Counted from the first letter of the stretch, positions 46,832-56,314 are shown. The stretch is 64,000 nucleotides of DNA from Caulobacter sp. BP25 (GCF_002737755.1 NZ_PEGH01000017.1:434001-498000), one strand, 5' to 3'. Made by a program: numbers and translations. The notes: a model not told the origin generated them from the letters alone.

Positions 46832-47232
46832 ATGAACCGGCCAACCAATGCATCGCCGAAGCTATACATTGCTTCTGGCCTTCTACTGATAGGAATTGTC
46901 GGGACGATCGTGTCGCAGCAATACAACGCTCTAACCCTGCAAATACCTTCCATCGCCATCCTTTGGGCTGGGATCATCATTTGGCTGAGGATGCAAGCAA
47001 ATCAATCAGAGAATACTGAGCGCCGCCAACTATCTAAATTGAATAAAGTGGGCTTAGCTCTATACGCGATCGGAATGTTGGCAAATTGCGTTGCGCTGTA
47101 CTTGGTAATATATCCTATGATTTCTTCAGGAAGAACTTCTTCCCCCCGATGTTAGAGGTATGGGGTATGATAGCTCTTGCCGGAGGCGTGAGTACCCTAG
47201 TTGGCTGGAAGGTCGCTCGGATCGGGATCTGA
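46832..47232 (+). pseudogene. Small membrane protein gene, apparently frameshifted
   Basis: The intact frame from 46832 gives 107 aa with hydrophobic segments LYIASGLLLIGIVGTIV, IPSIAILWAGIIIWL and VGLALYAIGMLANCVALYLVIY, then stops at 47155. A second frame starting around 47119 continues DFFRKNFFPPMLEVWGMIALAGGVST and ends at 47232 with another hydrophobic segment, which looks like the original C terminus. One base lost or two gained near 47117 would join them. GC is lower than in neighbours, suggesting foreign origin. No family is recognised. Confidence 0.55.
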
Positions 47233-47276
47233 AGGATTCCGCTATTAAAGGTCGGCTCTCCACACTCCGCAGACGC

Positions 47277-47657
47277 TCAGTGCGTCCGCTTTCCAGCGTG
47301 GGTCACCGACATCGCCGCATGCGCGGCGACCGCCACGAGCCCCGCCAGAGCGCCGAGGCTAACCAGGGTCGACACCTCAAGAACGCCGGGGGCTATCTGC
47401 TTGAGGGTCGGATCGAATGGGAGCTTCTGAAGGGTGTGGCCCATGTGGAAGCTGTTGAGCCCGCCCACGAAAAGGCCCAGCGCCGGGCCGGCGATCCGCA
47501 GGTCGGCGACGACGCGACGCCAGATGTTTCTCTGGCTTCTCGCCCCGAGCAAGGCGGCGATCAGGACGCCCGGTAGCGCCGCGCAGAGCAGAATGAGAAC
47601 CACTTTCTGAGGGGCCGCCGCGTGTTCGAAGACACTCCAAAGCCCTTGCGCCGTCAT
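47277..47657 (-). CDS. Small membrane protein of unknown function
   Basis: A 126-aa protein with two or three membrane segments (VVLILLCAALPGVLIAALLGA, AGPALGLFVGGLNSF, VSLGALAGLVAVAAHAAM). The arrangement recalls the transmembrane part of ExbB/MotA-like proteins but the similarity is too weak to assign. GGGAGG lies 7-12 bases upstream of the ATG. A perfect palindrome precedes it. Confidence 0.7.
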   Translation of the reverse strand: MTAQGLWSVFEHAAAPQKVVLILLCAALPGVLIAALLGARSQRNIWRRVVADLRIAGPALGLFVGGLNSFHMGHTLQKLPFDPTLKQIAPGVLEVSTLVSLGALAGLVAVAAHAAMSVTHAGKRTH

Positions 47658-47680
47658 ACCCGCCTCCCATGAGGAAACGA

Positions 47681-47700
47681 TAGATTACAGTCGTAATCTA
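47681..47700 (-). promoter_or_regulatory. Palindromic operator, BlaI/CopY-like
   Basis: TAGATTAC-AGTC-GTAATCTA is a perfect palindrome with 8-bp arms, 24 bases upstream of the small membrane gene. Its core TAC-N4-GTA resembles operators of BlaI/MecI/CopY repressors. No such regulator is in the window. Confidence 0.6.
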
Positions 47701-47725
47701 CATCGTCAAGCGGCCCGCCCGCCCC

Positions 47726-48589
47726 TCACACCTGACATACCGGACAGAAGAACGTCGACCGCCCGGCCTGGACCTCGCGGGCGATCACGCCCTTGCAGCC
47801 CGGCGTCGGACACGGCTCACCCTCGCGGTCGTAGACGCGGAAACGGTGCTGGAAGTAGCCCAGGGCGCCGTCGGCGGCGGCGAAGTCCTTCAGGGTCGAG
47901 CCGCCGACCTCGACGGCCTCGGTCAGCACCGCCTTGATCGCGGTGGTCAGCGGTCCGAGGCGCTTTTTGGCGACGCCCCCCGCCGGCTTGAACGGCGAGA
48001 TTCCCGAGCGGTGCAAGGCCTCGCAGACATAGATGTTGCCCAGGCCCGCCACGGTGCGCTGGTCCAGCAGCAGGGTCTTGGGCCCCTGCTTGCGGTTCGC
48101 GAAGGCCTTTTCCAGCGTCCCCGCGTCGAAGCCTTCGCCCAGCGGCTCGGGGCCCATGGTCGAGAACCAGGGATGCCGATCGACGTCTTCGGTCGGGATC
48201 AGGTCCATGAAACCGAAGCGGCGCGGGTCGTAGTAGGTGACGGTGGCGCCCGCTTCGGTCTCGAAGACGACGTGGGCGTGCTTGTCCTCGGGCGTGACGA
48301 CGCGGGCGAAGTCGCCGGGCCTGATCGAGCCCTCGGGCGCGGCGATCTCGAAGCGGCCGGTCATGCCAAGGTGCATCACCAGGGTGTCGCCCCGGTCCAG
48401 CGGGGCCAGGATGTACTTGGCTCGACGGTCCAGGCGCAGGATCGTCGCGCCGCTCAGCCGCTGAACGAAGCCGTCGGGCAGCGGAAAGCGCAGGTCGGGC
48501 CGGTTGGCGCGCACGCGGGCCAGGCGCGCGCCGGACAGGACGGGCTCAAGACCGCGTCGGACGGTCTCGACTTCGGGCAATTCAGGCAC
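47726..48589 (-). CDS. mutM: Formamidopyrimidine-DNA glycosylase
   Basis: A 287-aa base-excision repair enzyme that removes 8-oxoguanine and FaPy lesions. It starts [15 protein letters not shown] with the catalytic Pro and Glu, has the H2TH region ([20 protein letters not shown]) and ends with a zinc finger, [10 protein letters not shown]...FFCPVCQ. It is divergent from ubiE. Confidence 0.96.
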   Translation of the reverse strand: MPELPEVETVRRGLEPVLSGARLARVRANRPDLRFPLPDGFVQRLSGATILRLDRRAKYILAPLDRGDTLVMHLGMTGRFEIAAPEGSIRPGDFARVVTPEDKHAHVVFETEAGATVTYYDPRRFGFMDLIPTEDVDRHPWFSTMGPEPLGEGFDAGTLEKAFANRKQGPKTLLLDQRTVAGLGNIYVCEALHRSGISPFKPAGGVAKKRLGPLTTAIKAVLTEAVEVGGSTLKDFAAADGALGYFQHRFRVYDREGEPCPTPGCKGVIAREVQAGRSTFFCPVCQV

Positions 48590-48670
48590 GGGAAACCTTC
48601 GGCGGATGACGGCGCGCGTGACGCGGGCTAATAGCGGACCTTCCTATAGCGACTTCGCCCCCGGGACGTC

Positions 48671-49429
48671 ATGAGCAACACCTCCGCCAGCTTCGGTTTC
48701 AAGGATGTCGACGCCTCGCAGAAGGCGGGTCTGGTGCGCGGCGTGTTCGACCGCGTGGCCAAGAACTACGACATTATGAACGACCTGATGAGCGGCGGGG
48801 TGCATCGCCTGTGGAAGGACGCGGTGGCCGCGCGCCTGAACCCGCAGCCGGGCGAGGTGATCATCGACTGCGCTGGCGGCACGGGCGACATGGCCCGGCG
48901 CTTCGCCAAGATGGCCCGCAACGCCCAGGAGCGGCGCGGCGGCCTCGACGCGACCATCAACATCGTCGACTACAACGCCGAGATGATCATGGCCGGCATT
49001 GAGCGCGGCGGCGAGCCCGAGATCACCTGGACCGTTGGCGACGCCCAACGCCTGCCGCTGCCCGACGCCTACGCCAACGCCTATGTGATCAGCTTTGGCA
49101 TCCGCAACGTCACCGACATCGACGCGGCCCTGCGCGAGGCGCGCCGGGTGCTCAAACCCGGCGGCCGCTTCCTGTGCCTGGAGTTCTCGCGGCCAGTGAC
49201 GGAAGCCCTCGCGAAAGCCTATGACGCCTACAGCTTCAAGGTCATCCCGCAGGTCGGCGAGTGGGTCGCCAAGGACCGCGAGGCCTATCAGTACCTGGTC
49301 GAGAGCATCCGCCGCTTCCCAGACCAGAGGACCTTCGCCGGCATGATGGAGACCGCCGGCTTCAAGCGGGTCAGCTTCACCAACTTCACCGGCGGCGTCG
49401 CGGCCCTGCACCAGGGCTGGGCGCTTTAG
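48671..49429 (+). CDS. ubiE: Demethylmenaquinone/ubiquinone C-methyltransferase UbiE
   Basis: A 252-aa SAM-dependent methyltransferase in ubiquinone synthesis. [25 protein letters not shown] and [13 protein letters not shown] (SAM motif I) are family signatures, with [24 protein letters not shown] later. It is followed after three bases by ubiB, so the two form an operon. Confidence 0.95.
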   Translation: MSNTSASFGFKDVDASQKAGLVRGVFDRVAKNYDIMNDLMSGGVHRLWKDAVAARLNPQPGEVIIDCAGGTGDMARRFAKMARNAQERRGGLDATINIVDYNAEMIMAGIERGGEPEITWTVGDAQRLPLPDAYANAYVISFGIRNVTDIDAALREARRVLKPGGRFLCLEFSRPVTEALAKAYDAYSFKVIPQVGEWVAKDREAYQYLVESIRRFPDQRTFAGMMETAGFKRVSFTNFTGGVAALHQGWAL

Positions 49430-49432
49430 AAC

Positions 49433-50941
49433 GTGGCCGGTTTCGGAGCCTTCTGGCGCCTGACAGGCGCGGGCTGGGCGCTGGTGCGGGCCGACGCCCT
49501 GATCCCGCGCGAGGCCGAGCCGCTGCTGCCGCCGGCCGTCAAACTGGCGGGAAGGCTGCTGCGCCTGCTAGCCGGCGGCTCGGCCAAGCGCGGCAGACCC
49601 GGCGAGCGTCTGGCCCGCGTGCTGGAAAGCCAAGGGCCAGCGGCGATCAAGCTGGGCCAATTCCTGTCGACCCGGGCCGACATCTTCGGCGCCGCCTTCG
49701 CCGAGGACCTGTCGCACCTGAAGGACCGGCTGCCGGCCTTCCCGCTGGCGATCGCCCGAGCCGAAATCGCCCGCAACCTGGGCAAGCCGCTCCCCGAGAT
49801 CTTCACCGAGATCGGCGAGCCGGTCGCCGCCGCCTCGCTGGCCCAGGCCCATCCGGCCACCCTGATCGACGGCCGCAAGGTGGCGGTGAAGGTGCTGCGC
49901 CCCGGCGTCGAGCGCCAGGTCGCCCGCGACACCGGCGTGCTGCGCCTGGCCGCGCGCCTGGCCGAGACCCTGGTCCCCGCCTCGCGCCGCCTGCGCCCCA
50001 CCGAATTCGTCGAGGTGGTGATCCGCGCGCTCGAGCTGGAGATGGACCTGCGCTTCGAGGCCGCCGGCTGCGCCGAGCTGGGCGAGGCCATGGCCAAGGA
50101 CCCTTACATGCGCGCCCCGGCCGTGTGCTGGGAGGGCGTGGGCAAGCGCGTCCTGACCCTGACCTGGGCGCAGGGCGCGCCGCTGTCGGACCCCGCCGCG
50201 CTGGAGCTGCCAGGCCTGGACCGTAGGGCCCTAGCCGAGAACGTCACCCGAGGCTTCCTGGCCCAGGCCTTGGACCACGGCCTGTTCCACGGCGACCTGC
50301 ACGAGGGCAACCTGTTCGTCGCCGCGCCGGCGAGTGTGGTGGCCGTGGACTATGGCATCGTCGGACGCCTGGGCGCCGGCGAGCGTCGCTACCTGGCCGA
50401 GATCCTGTACGGCTTTCTGAACCGCGACTACGCCCGCATCGCCCAGGTGCATTTCGACGCCGGCTATGTGCCCGCCCATCAGGACAAGGACGCCTTCGCC
50501 CAAGCCCTGCGCGCCGTCGGCGAGCCGGTGTTTGGCCGCAACGCCCGCGACGTCTCGATGGGCCGCCTGCTGGCGCAGCTGTTCGAGATCACCGCCCTGT
50601 TCGACATGGCCCTGCGGCCGGAGCTCGTTCTCCTCCAGAAGACCATGGTCACGGTCGAGGGCGTGGCCCGCCGCATCGACCCCACCCACGACCTGTGGGC
50701 CGCCGCCGATCCGGTGGTCCGCCGCTGGATCGGCCGCGAGCTGTCGCCCGCCGCCAAGGTCCGCGACTTCGCCGAGGAAGCGCTGCGCGCGCTGCGCGCC
50801 ATCGTCCGCCTTGCCGAGGCGTCGCCAACGAAGAGCGAGGTCCGCGTCGAGCGGGCGCCCGTCTTGCCACTGCTGTGGTTCCTGGTCGGCGCCGCCACGA
50901 CCGGCACGGCGTTCGTGACCGGGCTTTTACTATCGCGCTAG
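49433..50941 (+). CDS. ubiB: Ubiquinone biosynthesis kinase-like protein UbiB
   Basis: A 502-aa atypical kinase-like ATPase of the ABC1/ADCK family required for ubiquinone synthesis. KLGQFLSTRADIF is the KxGQ motif, VAVKVLRPGV carries the nucleotide-binding Lys, and HGDLHEGNLFV and AVDYGIVGRLG hold the catalytic-loop and metal residues. A C-terminal membrane segment ends the protein (LLWFLVGAATTGTAFVTGLLL). The start is a GTG at 49433, shortly after ubiE. Confidence 0.94.
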   Translation: MAGFGAFWRLTGAGWALVRADALIPREAEPLLPPAVKLAGRLLRLLAGGSAKRGRPGERLARVLESQGPAAIKLGQFLSTRADIFGAAFAEDLSHLKDRLPAFPLAIARAEIARNLGKPLPEIFTEIGEPVAAASLAQAHPATLIDGRKVAVKVLRPGVERQVARDTGVLRLAARLAETLVPASRRLRPTEFVEVVIRALELEMDLRFEAAGCAELGEAMAKDPYMRAPAVCWEGVGKRVLTLTWAQGAPLSDPAALELPGLDRRALAENVTRGFLAQALDHGLFHGDLHEGNLFVAAPASVVAVDYGIVGRLGAGERRYLAEILYGFLNRDYARIAQVHFDAGYVPAHQDKDAFAQALRAVGEPVFGRNARDVSMGRLLAQLFEITALFDMALRPELVLLQKTMVTVEGVARRIDPTHDLWAAADPVVRRWIGRELSPAAKVRDFAEEALRALRAIVRLAEASPTKSEVRVERAPVLPLLWFLVGAATTGTAFVTGLLLSR

Positions 50942-51077
50942 GTCGACACCGCCCGAGCGGTTTGTTCGTAGCGAGCCAAGCGAAGGCGCACGACCGCCCT
51001 CGCCCAACCCATCACCCCCTGCCCCAGACCCGCCCTGGTCCCGGGCGCGGAGCCCAGGGTGGCAGGAGAGATCCCCC

Positions 51078-51638
51078 TTACCCCGCCGCCTCGTCCCGCT
51101 CGCGTGTCTTGGACGCGGTGGCGCGGCGGGCCTCGCGGGTCTTCTGTTCGGTCCAGTAGGCCGCACCCTCGTCGGGCTTGAACATCGTGCGCGGCGCCCC
51201 CTCGCGCGAGACCACGGCGAAGACGTTGTCCTTGGGGTCGTAGATCAGGAGATCGCCGTTGGCCCGCTTGAGCGTTTGCGCCCCCTTCGGCGGATCGCTG
51301 ACGAAGGCGTGGACCTTGGCGACATAGTCGTCGGCGCTCTTGGCCCCGAACACCTCGCCATTGCGTTCGAACGAGCGCTGGGCGTTTTCCTCGGCTGTGC
51401 GGGTGCGGTTGGCGGCCCAGTACGGCTTGCCCGCGATCAGCTTGACCGGCGCATCGCGCGGGTCGCCCCGGCTCACGGCGTCGGCCGAGCTCGTCGCGGG
51501 AACGCCCTCGGAGGCCGCGCTGGCCCGCTCGCCGCCCTTCGGCGCCTTGACCGCCGAGGCCCCGCTGTCGCAAGCCGCCACGGCCAGCACACCCAGCCAA
51601 GCGACGACGCCGACAGAAATCTGTCTCACAATCTTCAT
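51078..51638 (-). CDS. Lipoprotein with toxin-type nuclease-like (BECR) domain
   Basis: A 186-aa protein with a signal and lipobox (LAVAAC, Cys23). The C-terminal half (about 90-165), with FERNGEVFGAKSADDYVAKV, PPKGAQTLKRANGDLLIYDP and FAVVSREGAPRTMF, resembles the phage/polymorphic-toxin nuclease-type domains of the barnase-EndoU-ColicinE5-RelE group. The first His usually seen in that domain (H before x-x-K-H-G) is replaced here, so it may be inactive. No immunity gene is evident. The assignment rests on motif memory and is moderate. Confidence 0.6.
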   Translation of the reverse strand: MKIVRQISVGVVAWLGVLAVAACDSGASAVKAPKGGERASAASEGVPATSSADAVSRGDPRDAPVKLIAGKPYWAANRTRTAEENAQRSFERNGEVFGAKSADDYVAKVHAFVSDPPKGAQTLKRANGDLLIYDPKDNVFAVVSREGAPRTMFKPDEGAAYWTEQKTREARRATASKTRERDEAAG

Positions 51639-51793
51639 GATCGCATTCGCCCCATTGCTCTACCTTTACGTTTGATGAACGAAAGCGGAACGAGAGTCGA
51701 GTCCCAATCTTCACCGTAGGATTGTCACTGGCGCTTTGGCGCGCAGGTGGGCATGTGCAGGGACGAGACGAACGCGGAAAGCGGGAGCGCGGC

Positions 51794-52990
51794 GTGAGCG
51801 ACAAGCGGGTTCTTCTGATCGTCGGCGGCGGGGTCGCGGCCTACAAGGTGCTGCTGCTGGTGCGCCTGCTGCGCCGAGCGGGCATCGCCGTGCGGCCGAT
51901 CCTGACCAAGGCGGGCGAGCAGTTCGTCACGCCGCTGTCCCTGTCGGCCCTGGCCGAGGACAAGGTCTATCAGGACATGTTCTCGCTGACCGACGAACAC
52001 GAGATGGGCCATATCGAGCTGTCGCGCCAAGCCGACCTCGTGGTGGTCGCGCCGGCCACGGCCGACCTGATCGCTAAGGCGGCTCACGGCCTGGCCAACG
52101 ACCTGGCGACCACCGCCCTCCTGGCCACCGACAAGCCCGTGCTGATGGCGCCGGCCATGAACGTGCGGATGTGGCTGCACCCGGCCACCCAGCGCAATGT
52201 CGCGACCCTGAAGGCCGACGGCGTTTCGTTCGTCGATCCGGCCGAGGGCGCGATGGCCTGCGGCGAGTTCGGCCCTGGACGCCTGGCCGAGCCGGAGGAG
52301 ATCTTCGCGGCCATCGTCGCCATGCTGGAAGGGCCCGCCGCCAAGCCGCTGGTCGGCAAGCGCGCCATCGTCACCGCCGGCCCGACCTTCGAGCCGATCG
52401 ACCCCGTGCGCGGCATCACCAACCGCTCCAGCGGCAAGCAGGGCTTCGCGATCGCGCAGGCGCTGGCCAGGCTGGGCGCCGAGGTGACCCTGATCGCTGG
52501 TCCGGTCTTCCTGCCCACCCCGCCGGGGGTCAAACGGGTGGACGTTGAGACCGCCCGCCAGATGCTGGCCGCCAGCCAGGCGGCCCTGCCGGCCGATGTC
52601 GGCGTCTTCGTCGCCGCCGTCGCCGACTGGCGCGTCGATGAAGCGTTCGGGGCCAAGCTGAAGAAGGAAAAGGGCGGCCCGCCGGCCCTGACCTTCGTCG
52701 AGAACCCCGACATCCTGGCCACCCTGTCGGCCTCAGGCCCGCATCGGCCCAAGCTGGTTGTCGGCTTCGCGGCCGAGACCGACCATGTCGAGGAACATGC
52801 CCGCGCCAAGCTGGCCCGCAAGGGCTGTGACTGGATCATCGCCAACGACGTCACCCAGCCGGGCGTCATGGGCGGCGGCGAGAACGCCGTCCTGCTGGTC
52901 ACCAAGGACAAGACCGAGCGCTGGGACCGCGCGGCCAAGGACGTGGTGGCGGCCCAGATCGCGACGCGGATCGCGCGGGCCCTATCTTGA
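51794..52990 (+). CDS. coaBC: Bifunctional phosphopantothenoylcysteine decarboxylase / phosphopantothenate-cysteine ligase
   Basis: A 398-aa fusion for coenzyme A synthesis. The CoaC half has the FMN-site start VGGGVAAYKVL, the catalytic region HIELSRQADLVVVAPATAD and PAMNVRMW. The CoaB half from about 185 has GPTFEPIDPVRGITNRSSGKQG and ends AQIATRIARAL. The start is the GTG at 51794 preceded by GGGAG. It lies two genes upstream of dut in the usual alphaproteobacterial neighbourhood, although intervening genes are present here. Confidence 0.94.
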   Translation: MSDKRVLLIVGGGVAAYKVLLLVRLLRRAGIAVRPILTKAGEQFVTPLSLSALAEDKVYQDMFSLTDEHEMGHIELSRQADLVVVAPATADLIAKAAHGLANDLATTALLATDKPVLMAPAMNVRMWLHPATQRNVATLKADGVSFVDPAEGAMACGEFGPGRLAEPEEIFAAIVAMLEGPAAKPLVGKRAIVTAGPTFEPIDPVRGITNRSSGKQGFAIAQALARLGAEVTLIAGPVFLPTPPGVKRVDVETARQMLAASQAALPADVGVFVAAVADWRVDEAFGAKLKKEKGGPPALTFVENPDILATLSASGPHRPKLVVGFAAETDHVEEHARAKLARKGCDWIIANDVTQPGVMGGGENAVLLVTKDKTERWDRAAKDVVAAQIATRIARALS

Positions 52991-53003
52991 TGCGCCTAGG
53001 ATC

Positions 53004-53043
53004 GTGTTCGAGCGGTTTGACCGTTCACGCTTAAATCCAACAC
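53004..53043. repeat. Palindromic intergenic element
   Basis: GTGTT and AACAC form the ends of a 40-base element with GTTCGAGC followed by a CGTTCACG core. It aligns with the element at 55637-55692 and shares the layout of that at 28788. A CCCTC-TT-GAGGG hairpin follows at once. Confidence 0.6.
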
Positions 53044-53195
53044 CCTCTTGAGGGCGCCTCGACGTCCGAATGGAAAGGCGGCGCCTCGCGCAAAGGCTTT
53101 GCGCCCTATCGTGACGCCATCGGCGAGTTCGCGCTTGCCGATGCGCCGGACGGAAGGAAAGTCCGTTACAAAGTAACGTCTGGAATCGAGCGATC

Positions 53196-54506
53196 ATGGT
53201 CAGCCTGCCCACGCGTCGACATCTCCTCGGGTCCGTCGCCGCGGCCGGGCCTCTGGTGGCCTCGGCTTCGGATGCGCTCGCCGCCCCGACGCGTGACGAG
53301 GAGATGTCGCTCCGCCCCGGCTCCATCCGGACGTCCGATTTGCCCCGCTATTTCGATGTCGAGTCCGGCGTCCACAACCTGGAGGCCGGCTACTGGAGCA
53401 TCATGCCCAGGATCGTCGCCCAGACCTATGCGCGACATACGGCGGCGGTGAACAGCGCTAGTTCGATCTGGGCGCGCAACGTGCTGCCGGACGGTTCGGG
53501 CCTGATGGCCGCCAACCGCGCGGCGCAGGCCGCCATCGCTCGCCAGATGGGCTGCGCCCCGCGTGAGATCGCGGTAACCCGCAGCGGCGCCGACGCCCTG
53601 CAGATGCTGATCACCAACTACAAGCCGCTGAAGCCTGGCGACGCGGTCATCCATTGCGATCTGGACTATGACGCGATGATCGCCGCCATGAAGTGGCTAG
53701 GCTCGCATCGCGGCGCCAACGTGGTGTCGTTCAGCATGCCCGAGCCGGCCACGACCGCCAACATCCTGGCGGCCTATGATGAGGTTCTTCGGCGCACGCC
53801 CGCCGCGAAGCTCCTTCTGGTCACCCAGGTCTCAAACCGCACGGGGATCATCACGCCCGTCAAGGAGATCGTCGCCATGGCTCGCGCGCGTGGCGTAGAC
53901 ACCATCGTGGACGCGGCGCACGGCGTAGCCTGCCTGGACTTCCAGCTCGACGACCTGGGCGCCGACTTCGTCGGCTGGTCGGTGCACAAATGGACCTCCG
54001 CGCCGCTGGGAACCGGCGCGATGTACGTTCGCCAAAGCCGTCTGGCCGACATCAATATCGCCTTCGAGAACCACAACTACCCGGAGGACGACATCAATAC
54101 GCGCGTCCCGCCGGGAACCGTGAACTTCCCCGCGCTGCTGACCATACCCATCGCCGTGGACTTCCATTTCGCAGTCGGGGCCGCCGCTAAGGAAAAGCAC
54201 ATGCGTGGTCTTCGCGACAGCTGGGTGAACGCGCTGCGCGACCGGCCGAATGTGGAAATCTGCGTGCCCGACGATCCAGCCCGCTACTGCGCGATCACCA
54301 GTTTCCGCCTGAAGGGCATGAAGACCGAAGAGGACGCCAAGCGCGTCCAGCGCGTCCTTTTCGAGCGCTACCGAATTCACACTGTCTGGCGCGGCGGAAT
54401 CGCGCGCGGACCCGTGATCCGCGTCACACCTGGTCTCTACAGCACCCCTGCGGACGTGGACGCTCTGGCCGCCGCCCTGCGCGTCGAGCATGCGATGTTC
54501 GGCTAG
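53196..54506 (+). CDS. Aminotransferase class V, Tat-exported-looking
   Basis: A 436-aa PLP-dependent enzyme similar to isopenicillin N epimerase-like class V aminotransferases. A twin-arginine-like leader TRRHLLGSVAAAGP precedes a likely cleavage after DALA. DTIVDAAHGVACLDF supplies the cofactor Asp and GWSVHKWTSAPLGTG the Schiff-base Lys. Substrate is unknown. Folding with cofactor before export would explain a Tat signal. Confidence 0.82.
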   Translation: MVSLPTRRHLLGSVAAAGPLVASASDALAAPTRDEEMSLRPGSIRTSDLPRYFDVESGVHNLEAGYWSIMPRIVAQTYARHTAAVNSASSIWARNVLPDGSGLMAANRAAQAAIARQMGCAPREIAVTRSGADALQMLITNYKPLKPGDAVIHCDLDYDAMIAAMKWLGSHRGANVVSFSMPEPATTANILAAYDEVLRRTPAAKLLLVTQVSNRTGIITPVKEIVAMARARGVDTIVDAAHGVACLDFQLDDLGADFVGWSVHKWTSAPLGTGAMYVRQSRLADINIAFENHNYPEDDINTRVPPGTVNFPALLTIPIAVDFHFAVGAAAKEKHMRGLRDSWVNALRDRPNVEICVPDDPARYCAITSFRLKGMKTEEDAKRVQRVLFERYRIHTVWRGGIARGPVIRVTPGLYSTPADVDALAAALRVEHAMFG

Positions 54507-54531
54507 AGCGCTCGGTTGCCACACGGTCCCG

Positions 54532-55440
54532 CTAGCGACGCCGGGACGGAGGATTGGCGGCCTGGTAGTCGGCCTCCCACCAGCCCAGCAGGCCCCTCTC
54601 GCCCATGATGGAGAAGAAGCGCTTCAGAATCTGGCCGTTGCGCTCGGTGAATTGCCGCCAGATCGGCGTGTCGAGCAGCTCGGGCGTGATCAGGTAGCCG
54701 CGTGGCGTCTTGTGGCACAGGCCCGCTTCGGCGAGCAGCAGCGCATTGCGCCTCACGGTCTCAAACGGCAAGCCAAGAGACCGCGACAGGGCCGAGGCCG
54801 AGACGGCCTTGCCCCCCATGGGCTGCGTCGCCTGGCCCTCGCGCAGGATCGTGAACAGCAAGACGATGGCGAAGGGCTCCTGGACGATGGGCAGGAGCAT
54901 CTCGACCAGCCGCAGGAAATGGTCCCCCCAAAGCCGCATCATGTAACGATGGGGAATCTCGCCCTCAGTGGCCGTATGGTCTGGCGGGTCCAGCGCGCCT
55001 TGGCGCCGAAAGGCGCAGTAGAGGTCGCCGATCGCCCGCCAGGTCGCCTCGGCGGTTGTGATGTAGATCGGCGTCTCCGTGGCGGTCTTGGGCATGAAGA
55101 CCCCGGCGTCCGTCTGGATCAAGAATCCAGACTCGACCATCAAGGCCACACGCCGCCGCGCGGTTTCCTGGGCGATGCCAAGCGAGACGGCGATCGAGCG
55201 AACCCGCACGGGCCGCCGCAGCGCGTCGGGCGGCGAATGACTCAGGCCAGCGTAAGTCTTCTGGAACACCAGGTTGCGCGACATATGCGCCAGATTGGCC
55301 TGGCTTATGGCCAGCGCCAAAAGCGTGTCCAGGGCCGAGCGATAGGTCCCCCGAAGGAACCCGCCGGAGATCAGCTCAGCCGAGAACGCCAGGCATAGTT
55401 GTTCGACGACCCTGTCGGCGCTCGAGGCCGACCCCGTCAT
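54532..55440 (-). CDS. Protein of unknown function with winged-helix domains
   Basis: A 302-aa protein with two segments that look like winged helices: VRVRSIAVSLGIAQETARRRVALMVESGFLI (about 95-125) and VSASALSRSLGLPFETVRRNALLLAEAGLC (about 215-245). It may be a transcription regulator. I know no family for the full length. The ATG at 55440 with GAGG upstream is preferred to the GTG at 55482. It converges on the aminotransferase gene with a 25-base gap. Confidence 0.65.
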   Translation of the reverse strand: MTGSASSADRVVEQLCLAFSAELISGGFLRGTYRSALDTLLALAISQANLAHMSRNLVFQKTYAGLSHSPPDALRRPVRVRSIAVSLGIAQETARRRVALMVESGFLIQTDAGVFMPKTATETPIYITTAEATWRAIGDLYCAFRRQGALDPPDHTATEGEIPHRYMMRLWGDHFLRLVEMLLPIVQEPFAIVLLFTILREGQATQPMGGKAVSASALSRSLGLPFETVRRNALLLAEAGLCHKTPRGYLITPELLDTPIWRQFTERNGQILKRFFSIMGERGLLGWWEADYQAANPPSRRR

Positions 55441-55846
55441 GTCCTCGGCCCCTCGAAGAGGCTTGAATCCAATCGTTTGCACACAATAGCGCCCCCCATG
55501 CCAAGCCGCGCCCCCGCAGACTTCTAGTCTCCGCGTTTAGCGGACGAAATTGCAGTCCGCCAAGACCTGGGCCTGTTCACGATCCTTGTGCGCAAAGCAG
55601 CGCCAACCGAGACCAGACAGGCTCCATCTTCAGACACCTGGAGCGCGTTCGAGCAGTTTAAACGCTCACGTTTAAACCTAACGCGCTCCAGGAAGAGGGC
55701 GTCGACCCGGACCGTCGAAGAAAGGCAGGCGGCTTTCCCGTCGCATGGACGTCTGCAAGGCGGCCTCCCCCTGGCCCCGCCCCCTGCAAATCAGCTAAAG
55801 CGGGCCTGTCCCCAGAACAGGTCCGTCCCTAAGACAGGAACTCCGC
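55441..55846. other. 406-base gap upstream of dut
   Basis: This gap lies between two divergent genes and should hold both promoters. The only structure I can support is the palindromic element at 55637-55692. I see no credible gene. Confidence 0.5.
55637..55692. repeat. Palindromic intergenic element (56 nt)
   Basis: CCTGGAGCGCGTT and AACGCGCTCCAGG are perfect 13-bp outer arms, with GTTTAAAC occurring twice inside, separated by GCTCAC. Best-preserved member of the family in the window. Confidence 0.85.
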
Positions 55847-56314
55847 ATGTCCGCCATTCCCGCCGGTCTCGCCATCCGCTTCAAGCGCTGGGAAGGCAAC
55901 GCCGATCTGCCGGTTCCGACCTACGCCACGGCGGGCGCGGCGGGGTTTGATCTGCGAGCCTCCGTGCCGGACGATGAACCGATCGTGCTGAAGCCGGGCG
56001 CGCGCTGCATGGCGCCCACCGGCTTCTCGGTGGCGATCCCCGACGGCTTCGAGATGCAGGTGCGGCCGCGCTCGGGCCTGGCCTTCAAGAACGGCGTCAC
56101 CGTGGTCAACGCGCCGGGCACCGTCGACAGCGACTATCGCGGCCAGGTCTGCGTGCTGCTGATCAATCTGGGTGAGGAGGACTTCACGATCCGCCGGGGC
56201 GACCGCATCGCCCAGGGCGTCATCGCCGCCGCCCCGCAATGGCCGCTCCTCGAGGTCGAGGACCTGGATGAGACCGACCGCGGCGCCGGCGGCTTTGGCT
56301 CGACGGGCGTCTGA
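55847..56314 (+). CDS. dut: Deoxyuridine 5'-triphosphate nucleotidohydrolase
   Basis: A 155-aa trimeric dUTPase that keeps uracil out of DNA. All five motifs are seen: [39 protein letters not shown] and [10 protein letters not shown]. Length is typical. It is followed by the efflux operon. Confidence 0.96.
   Translation: MSAIPAGLAIRFKRWEGNADLPVPTYATAGAAGFDLRASVPDDEPIVLKPGARCMAPTGFSVAIPDGFEMQVRPRSGLAFKNGVTVVNAPGTVDSDYRGQVCVLLINLGEEDFTIRRGDRIAQGVIAAAPQWPLLEVEDLDETDRGAGGFGSTGV

Noticed and set aside
51033-51059. Terminator between ubiB and the lipoprotein gene
   Set aside because: CCCTGG/CCAGGG arms are short with a long loop and no T-run; too weak to list as a feature.
55637-55692. CtrA binding site suggested by the TTTAAAC repeats
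   Set aside because: The two TTAA cores are 10 bases apart, not 7, and the sequence is better explained as part of a palindromic repeat.
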